Positions 57,253 through 64,000 of a DNA stretch of 64,000 bases are shown piece after piece. The notes beneath the pieces are model-generated. The model was not told the DNA's origin. It searched no databases and was given only the letters and a program-made list of their open reading frames with translations. The position numbers and the translations under genes are program-made. Location: assembly GCA_034670405.1 (NCBI GenBank), contig JAXDDX010000001.1:16239501-16303500 (forward strand), written 5' to 3'. This DNA comes from Hoplostethus atlanticus. Lineage: Eukaryota > Chordata > Actinopteri > Trachichthyiformes > Trachichthyidae. How positions within the stretch are numbered: position 1 is the stretch's first letter; each line of letters opens with the position of its first letter.

Positions 57253-58122
57253 TTCCCTGTGTACTTGATGCCCTCCTTTGCAACACAATGCACCTGTGTG
57301 AGAATGCTGCAACCTTCCTTCAAATATTTGCACTGTTAAATGCTATCCTGGCCTTTGACAAGTACTGTAATGAAGAAGTTGCTTTGCTCAAATGGGACAG
57401 ACTGATCCAAACTAGTCCTCTGCTAACTTTCATCTGACACAATCATTTGTGAGTGTGGTGGATGAACATGAGCTAAAATCTGCTTTTTGTTATTCCTCCA
57501 GGCAGGGGACACTTCTATATGGCAAATATGTAGGGCTTCATTACAAGAATGCCGATATATGGGAACATTTTGATAGACACACAAATCGTTCCTCATAATT
57601 TGTTTAATCTCTTCTCATACTCTTTTGCTATGGATTTTGCTAAGTCAAGTCACTAATAATAATTATAATAATAAACTGAATTTGTGTAACACGTCAATCA
57701 AGTCAATTTATATAGCCCTTTATCACAAACGTGTCTGTGTGTGTGTGTGTGTGTGTGACAAAGGTTAAGACCTAGGCTAAAAGATATATGTGAAACAAAA
57801 ATAAATGTGACAGTGTCAAATAATAATTAATTTCATAATTGTGCTGTCTTTAGCAAGTTAACTTGACAATAAAATGCTATGAAAAGTAATGATGATTTTC
57901 AACCCTATGCTTTGTTTTGTAGTAACACCCTAAACCTGGTATGCATGGTATTCCACACTAACAGTAGTCTTTAGAAAATCTCAGTCATAAGTGATGCAAG
58001 AAGGGTTACTCAACACATGTAACTCCACATACTGAAACAGTGCACCGTTAAGATTCTGTATATGCGGTATATGCATTTGTGTTGCCCCATTTTGGCTCCT
58101 GTAAACTCCAGGTGCCCAGGGA

Positions 58123-58194
58123 GGGCTCGTCCGGGATTTGAACCCGGGACCTCTCGCACCCTAAGCGAGAATCATACCCCTAGACCAACGAGCC
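58123..58194 (-). tRNA. tRNA-Pro (anticodon AGG), copy 5
   Basis: Identical to the other AGG genes, 1,881 bp after copy 4. Confidence 0.95.
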
Positions 58195-59061
58195 TGTCTG
58201 CGGGAGAAACTGAGGGTTTAAATCGCCTCTTGTCCTGTATAGGCCAGTAGTTGAGCTCTCTGATTTGGTGATGCGGCAGTTAGGAGCCTCACAGCTCATC
58301 TGGTCAAACAGCACCCTCTGGTGGGTGGTAACAACAACATGTTCATTTTATGCCACAGTAAGTGTCTTCTGAAGTCTACACACCATTCCCACATAGAGCT
58401 GTGCTTCAGTCTTAATATTGTTATTGGCTCTCACTAAAGACTCTCCTAAACTTTACTTCACACTCCACTATGGATGGACATAGATAGAGTTTTATCAAAA
58501 CCAATGCCAGTTTTGAGTTTCTTGTGAAACAATTAAAGAAATTAAAGAACAAATCTGTAACAATGGCCTGGGAAAAATCCTTTTGAGGGGAAAGGTTAGG
58601 GAGAAAATAATGAAACAAAGAAAAACAAAAAAGTAAAATAATTTGAAAGACAGACATACAACATGGGAGGCTGTATTGGAATGACAAACACCAAGCAGCA
58701 GAGCAAACAAATGTGCTATATAAAAGCTTTCAGAGATGGGTAGCAGAAAACAAGTAAAAACAGAGTGGAGCATAAATAGGTGTTAAAATGTCCATAATGT
58801 CCACCATGTCCTTGAAAGCACATATGTATGTATACAACTGTCTGTTGTAGAGTCAATTGCAGCAAATCCATCAGCAATCATTTGTGAGTGTGATGGATGA
58901 ACATTAGACGAAATCTGCAAATCTTTTGTTATTTCTCCATGGGACACTTAGTACTCGGATGTACTGCAAACGACTTTACATTACAAAGTCAAGGAGCTCA
59001 ACTGCAGGCCTGTACAGGATAGTAGAGGCGATTTAAACCCTCAGTTAGTCCCACACAGGCA

Positions 59062-59133
59062 GGCTCGTTGGTCTAGGAGTATGATTCTCGCTTCGGGTGC
59101 GAGAGGTCCCGGGTTCAAATCCCGGACGAGCCC
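59062..59133 (+). tRNA. tRNA-Pro (anticodon CGG), copy 7
   Basis: Identical cloverleaf. It is the last intact plus-strand copy. Confidence 0.95.
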
Positions 59134-59999
59134 TTCCCTGTGTACTTGATGCCTCCTTTGCAACACAATGCACCTGTGTGAGAATGCTGCAACCTTCCTT
59201 CAAATATTTGCATGTTAAATGCTATCCTGGCCTTTGACAAGTACTGTAATGAAGAAGTTGCTTTGCTCAAATGGGACAGACTGATCCAAACTAGTCCTCT
59301 GCTAACTTTCATCTGACACAATCATTTGTGAGTGTGGTGGATGAACATGAGCTAAAATCTGCTTTTTGTTATTCCTCCAGGCAGGGGACACTTCTATATG
59401 GCAAATATGTAGGGCTTCATTACAAGAATGCCGATATATGGGAACATTTTGATAGACACACAAATCGTTCCTCATAATTTGTTTAATCTCTTCTCATACT
59501 CTTTTGCTATGGATTTTGCTAAGTCAAGTCACTAATAATAATTATAATAATAAACTGAATTTGTGTAACACGTCAATCAAGTCAATTTATATAGCCCTTT
59601 ATCACAAACGTGTCTGTGTGTGTGTGTGTGTGTGACAAAGGTTAAGACCTAGGCTAAAAGATATATGTGAAACAAAAATAAATGTGACAGTGTCAAATAA
59701 TAATTAATTTCATAATTGTGCTGTCTTTAGCAAGTTAACTTGACAATAAAATGCTATGAAAAGTAATGATGATTTTCAACCCTATGCTTTGTTTTGTAGT
59801 AACACCCTAAACCTGGTATGCATGGTATTCCACACTAACAGTAGTCTTTAGAAAATCTCAGTCATAAGTGATGCAAGAAGGGTTACTCAACACATGTAAC
59901 TCCACATACTGAAACAGTGCACCGTTAAGATTCTGTATATGCGGTATATGCATTTGTGTTGCCCCATTTTGGCTCCTGTAAACTCCAGGTGCCCAGGGA

Positions 60000-60071
60000 G
60001 GGCTCGTCCGGGATTTGAACCCGGGACCTCTCGCACCCTAAGCGAGAATCATACCCCTAGACCAACGAGCC
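60000..60071 (-). tRNA. tRNA-Pro (anticodon AGG), copy 6
   Basis: Identical to the other AGG genes and the last intact one. Sequence quality starts to fail about 580 bp further right. Confidence 0.95.
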
Positions 60072-60931
60072 TGTCTGCGGGAGAAACTGAGGGTTTAAAT
60101 CGCCTCTTGTCCTGTATAGGCCAGTAGTTGAGCTCTCTGATTTGGTGATGCGGCAGTTAGGAGCCTCACAGCTCATCTGGTCAAACAGCACCCTCTGGTG
60201 GGTGGTAACAACAACATGTTCATTTTATGCCACAGTAAGTGTCTTCTGAAGTCTACACACCATTCCCACATAGAGCTGTGCTTCAGTCTTAATATTGTTA
60301 TTGGCTCTCACTAAAGACTCTCCTAAACTTTACTTCACACTCCACTATGGATGGACATAGATAGAGTTTTATCAAAACCAATGCCAGTTTTGAGTTTCTT
60401 GTGAAACAATTAAAGAAATTAAAGAACAAATCTGTAACAATGGCCTGGGAAAAATCCTTTTGAGGGGAAAGGTTAGGGAGAAAATAATGAAACAAAGAAA
60501 AACAAAAAAGTAAAATAATTTGAAAGACAGACATACAACATGGGAGGCTGTATTGGAATGACAAACACCAAGCAGCAGAGCAAACAAATGTGCTATATAA
60601 AAGCTTTCAGAGATGGGTAGCAGAAAACAAGTAAAAACAGAGTGGAGCCATAAATAGGTGTTAAAATGTCCATAATGTCCACCATGTCCTTGAAAGCACA
60701 TATGTATGTATACAACTGTCTGTTGTAGAGTCAATTGCAGCAAATCCATCAGCAATCATTTGTGAGTGTGATGGATGAACATTAGACGAAATCTGCAAAT
60801 CTTTTGTTATTTCTCCATGGGACACTTAGTACTCGGATGTACTGCAAACACTTTACATACAAGTCAAGGAGCTCAACTGCAGGCCTGTACAGATAGTAGA
60901 GCGATTTAAACCCCAGTTAGTCCACACAGCA

Positions 60932-60994
60932 GCTCGTGTCTAGGAGTATGATTCTCGCTTGGTGCGAGAGGTCCGGGTTCAATCCGGACAGCCC
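60932..60994 (+). pseudogene. tRNA-Pro (CGG), copy 8, corrupted by deletions
   Basis: The gene is recognisable (gctcgtgtctaggagtatgattctcgc..) but about nine bases short. Part of the acceptor stem, the anticodon (cttcgggtgc becomes cttggtgc) and one base in each T-stem strand are gone. Deletions of this kind run through the whole neighbourhood, so I read it as bad consensus rather than a true pseudogene. Confidence 0.8.
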
Positions 60995-61570
60995 TTCCCT
61001 GTGTCTGATGCCTCCTTGAACACAATGACCTGTGTAGATGCTTTTTAAAATTTGATTAAGCTATCTGCCTTTTCTTATTTGCTTTTAAAAAACGAAAACT
61101 ATCCTTTATTTCTGACAAGTGTGTGATGAAGAAATGCTTTGTTATCTAGCAGGGACATTCTATGAAAAACTTCTACAAATCATTTGGGAATTTTGATGAC
61201 ACACAAATCTCCTTTTTTTTCCTTATACTCTTGCTATATGCACAAACTAATAATAATTATAATAATAAATGTTTGTGTAACACCATCGTCAATTTATATA
61301 GCCTTTATACAAATTTTGTGGTTTGTGACAAAGTTCACTAAATATTTAAACAAAAATAAATGTGGTAAATAATAATTATTTCATATTGTGCTGTTTTGAG
61401 TTTTGACAATAAAACAAAGTAAGATTTATATTTTGAAACACCTAAATGTGAGTTTCAATAATATTTAAATTTCATAATGATGCAGAAGTATCAAAGTAAC
61501 TCACAATAAAAGTCAGTTAAGATTTATATGCTTTGTTTTTTGCCCATTTGTTGTAAACTCCAGTGCCAGG

Positions 61571-61627
61571 AGCTCGTCCGGGATTGAAGGCTCTCGCACC
61601 CTAACGATCATACCTGACCAACGAGCC
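61571..61627 (-). pseudogene. tRNA-Pro (AGG), copy 7, corrupted by deletions
   Basis: The acceptor arms (agctcgt, acgagcc) and the anticodon-loop region (gcaccctaacg) survive, but about 15 of 72 bases are missing. It lies 639 bp from the preceding damaged CGG gene, where intact units have 940, so about a third of the unit has been lost. Confidence 0.8.
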
Positions 61628-61734
61628 TGTCTGGGAGAAACTGAGGTTTAAACGCCTCTTGAACTATAGCCAGTATGGAGTTGGAACCTTTTACAGATTT
61701 GTGATTTTGACAAAAGTTAAGGCTCAGTCTAATT

Positions 61735-62869
61735 TTTTAAAAAAAATTTTTTTTTTTGGGGGGGGAAAATTTTGGGGGGGGGTTTTTTTTAAAAAAGGAA
61801 AAAAAAAAAATTTTTTAAAAAGGGGTTTTGGGAACCTTTTTCCCCCAAAAAAGAAAAAAAAAATTTTTTTTTTTTTTAAAAAAAAAAAACCCCCCCTTTT
61901 AAAAACAAAAAAATTTTTTAAAAAAAAAAAAATTTTTTTTTTTTAAAAATTTAAAAATTTTTTTTTTTTAAAAAAAATTTTTTTTTTTAAAAAGGAAACC
62001 TGGCAAAAATTTTGGGGGGAAAAAAAATGGGGTTTTTCCCCTTTTTTTTTTTTGGGGGAAAAAAAAAAAAAAAAACCCCAAAAAAGGAAAGGGGGGGAAC
62101 CCAAACCCTTTTTTTTAAAATTTTTGGGGGGGTTTATTCCCCTTTTTTTTTTCCCCCTTTTAAATTTCCCCGGGGGGTTTTTTAAATTTTTTAAAAACCC
62201 CCCCTTTTTAAAAAGGGGTTTTTTTTTTCCAAAAAATTTTTTTTTTGAAAATTTTTTTTTCCCAAAGGGGGGGTTTAAAAGGGGGGCTTCCAAATTTAAC
62301 CCCCCCCCTTTTTTGGGGGGGAAAAAAAAAATTTTTTTGGGGGGGGGGGGCCGCCCTTTTTTAAAAAAACCCTTTTTTTTTTGGGGTTTTTTTCCCCCAA
62401 ATCAAAAAAAAATTTTTTTTTTCCCCCCCTTTTTTTTTTTAAAAATTAAAAATTAAAAAATTTTTAAAAAAAATTTTTTTCCCCAAAAAAATTTTTTTTC
62501 CCTTTTTTTTTTTTTTTTTTGGGGTTGGGGGGGGGTTTTTTAAAAAAAGGAAAATTTTTTTTTTTAAAAAAATTTAAAAAAAAAATTAAAAAAAATTTTA
62601 AAAAAATTTTTTTTGGGGGTTTTTTTGGGGGAAAATTTAAAAAAAAAAAATAAAAAATTTTAAAAAAAAAGGTTTTAAAAAAAAAAAACCCAAACCAAAA
62701 AAAAAAAAAAAAAAAAAAAATTTTTCAAAAAGGGGCCCGGAAAAAAAAGGGGGGGAAAAAAAAAAAAAGGGGAAAAAGTTTTATTTTTAAAAAAAATTTT
62801 TAAAAAATTTTTTTTTGGGGGTTTTTAAAAAAAAGGGGGTTTTGGGGTTTTTTAAGGGTTTTTTTCCCC

Positions 62870-62915
<46 letters not shown>

Positions 62916-63430
62916 TTTAGCCAAAAAAAACCCCCCAAAAAAATTTTTTTGGGGGGGGTTTTCCCCCCCCCTTTTTTGGGGGCCCAAAAAATTTTTTTTT
63001 TCCCCCTTTTTGGGGGCCCCCTTTCCCCCTTTTTTCCCTTTTAAAACCCAAACCCCTTTAAAATTTTTTCCCCTTTTAAAATTTTGAATTTTTTTTTTAA
63101 AAAAAATTTTTTTTTTGGGAAAAGGGGCCCAAAATTTTTAACAAAAAATTTTTTTTGGGGGGGGGGGGGAAAAAAAAAATTTTTTTGGTTTTTTTTTCCC
63201 CCCCCCCGGGTTTAAACCCCCCGGGGAAAAAGGGAAACATCAGGGGAGGGGGAATATTTTTTTTGGGTTTCATTTTTTTTTTAAAATTTGGGGAAAAAAA
63301 AATTTTTTTTTTTTAAAAAGGGGTTTTGGGTTTTTTTTTCCCCGTTTTTAAAAAAAAATTTTTTTTTGGGGGAAAAAAAAATTTTCCCCTTTTTTTTTAA
63401 AAAAGGGGGGGGGGGTAAATTTTTTATATA
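61735..63430. other. Homopolymer-block sequence, no credible biology (consensus artefact)
   Basis: Nearly all of this stretch is runs of 3-20 identical bases (A, T, G or C blocks in succession), including 40 consecutive G at 62,872-62,911. Open frames within it translate to KKK, FFF, GGG and PPP strings on both strands and should not be annotated. The only ordinary-looking islands are short (for example near 63,233-63,252). Confidence 0.9.
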
Positions 63431-63700
63431 AAACCAAAACCATATATGTTTTTTTTTTGGCCAGAAGGAGGACACACACACCCTTCGTAGATTTCAGAAA
63501 AGCTTTTTGTGCATTAAAAGCAGTAGATGAGATTTCTGGGAAACCCCCAAACCCGCTTTAAAAGAAACTTGCTTAAAATATTAATTTCTGGTGGGTTAAA
63601 AAATTAACAAATGGGGGGCCCCTAAATGTTTTTAGAAAAATAGAAAATTAAAACGAATGGAAACCCCAAAAAGGTTTTTTTTTTTTTTTAATTTCAGAAT
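63431..63700. other. Transition from artefact to ordinary sequence
   Basis: Normal-complexity phrases reappear between inflated homopolymers (ttcgtagatttcagaaaagc, then cccccaaacccgc, aaggtttttttt). No gene can be called. Confidence 0.6.
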
Positions 63701-63724
63701 TTTTAAACATAAATTTTATTTTGA

Positions 63725-64000
63725 AAACAACTGACCGGAAGTGTTTGTTGACAGCGTCAAGCGGATTGGTCGATTTTTCTTGGGGGTATCCCAGCTAGTT
63801 TGAGCCAGTTTTTTTTTTTTCAAATATTTAAACCCCAAGGGAACTAAGAAGAAGGGTGAGATTCGGTGGTATTATTAAGATATATCAATGTGAATCATTG
63901 AATTGCAGCGTCTCTTTTATGTGGTTAGCTAAATTCATCGATTGGATCCTTTTGAGCAACTACTGAGCGACGTTAGTTAACTTAGGTTAGCTAATCATTA
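63725..64000 (+). promoter_or_regulatory. Possible promoter or 5' UTR of a gene beyond the right edge
   Basis: accggaagtg at 63,733-63,742 is a consensus ETS site, and gattggtcg at 63,765-63,773 holds an inverted CCAAT box. The edge ends in gacgttagttaacttaggttagctaa, the same AACGTTAGC-type sequence seen beside the CNOT1 and SETD6 starts. No start codon or exon can be placed. Confidence 0.35.

Larger units (their letters stand above)
46797..61730. repeat. Tandem array of ~1,879-bp units carrying paired tRNA-Pro genes
   Basis: Units begin with ggctgtattggaatgac. Starts are at 46,797 (partial, interrupted), 49,272, 51,153, 53,032, 54,909, 56,788, 58,669 and 60,546 (degrading). Unit lengths are 1,877-1,881 bp. 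The intact units look essentially identical apart from the TG-repeat length near 50,217 (and equivalents) and two single-base additions at 57,272 and 57,334. Each complete unit has one tRNA-Pro(CGG) on the plus strand and one tRNA-Pro(AGG) on the minus strand. The short open frames within units recur only because the DNA recurs, and I do not regard them as genes. Confidence 0.95.
60640..61734. other. Progressively corrupted last array unit
   Basis: An inserted base at 60,649 (ggagccataaa) is followed from 60,848 by deletions that become denser to the right. The order of unit landmarks is kept (tRNA CGG, taataataattataataataa, tRNA AGG, gagaaactgag). Confidence 0.85.

Noticed and set aside
46797..61730. 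CRISPR-like array (regular repeats)
   Set aside because: The repeat unit is 1.9 kb with tRNA genes and there are no short repeats with unique spacers. This is a vertebrate genome.
61659..63481. Lys/Phe/Gly/Pro homopolymer-protein frames on both strands
   Set aside because: They are translations of A, T, G and C blocks in the artefact region, not genes.

Overview
The window is vertebrate nuclear DNA, almost certainly from a ray-finned fish. It holds two intron-rich genes whose encoded proteins I recognise by comparison with the human proteins (CNOT1 and SETD6). Introns are mostly 80-1500 bp, and the mobile-element debris is typical of teleosts: a Tc1/mariner element, a hAT-type MITE with an 8-bp target-site duplication, a Ty3/Gypsy reverse-transcriptase fragment, a THAP-domain remnant and LINE tails.

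Layout. 1-9,850 is mainly intergenic or repeat sequence. It also contains a phase-consistent four-exon start of a gene I cannot firmly identify, on the minus strand (6,422 down to 3,944). 9,850-40,325 is CNOT1 on the plus strand: one non-coding first exon and 48 coding exons, about 2,380 residues, the scaffold of the CCR4-NOT deadenylase complex. 40,868-45,556 is SETD6 on the minus strand: nine exons, about 455 residues, a SET-domain protein lysine methyltransferase. The two genes are tail to tail, the arrangement I recall for human CNOT1/SETD6. Each gene model carries one extra base in a conserved exon (near 37,892 in CNOT1 and 42,260 in SETD6). Everything else in both models is in phase, so I think these are consensus errors rather than real lesions.

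46,797-about 61,730 is a tandem array of a roughly 1,879-bp unit. Each unit has tRNA-Pro(CGG) on the plus strand and tRNA-Pro(AGG) on the minus strand, about 940 bp apart, so orientation alternates evenly along the array. Seven CGG and six AGG genes are intact, and one of each is damaged.

Assembly quality falls sharply in three places. At 47,310-49,310 there is an error-rich second copy of the SETD6 upstream region (including SETD6 exon 1) wedged between two clean starts of the tRNA array. At 60,640-61,735 the last array unit progressively loses bases. At 61,735-63,430 the sequence is little more than homopolymer blocks, including a run of 40 G, and has no credible biological content. Normal sequence returns by about 63,700 and may hold the promoter of another gene.

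I do not see a novel defence, RNA or protein system. The points most worth following are the alternating proline-tRNA array, which lacks nearby Pol III T-runs; the unusual splice sites in CNOT1; the unidentified minus-strand gene; and the assembly artefacts, which would mislead automatic annotation.
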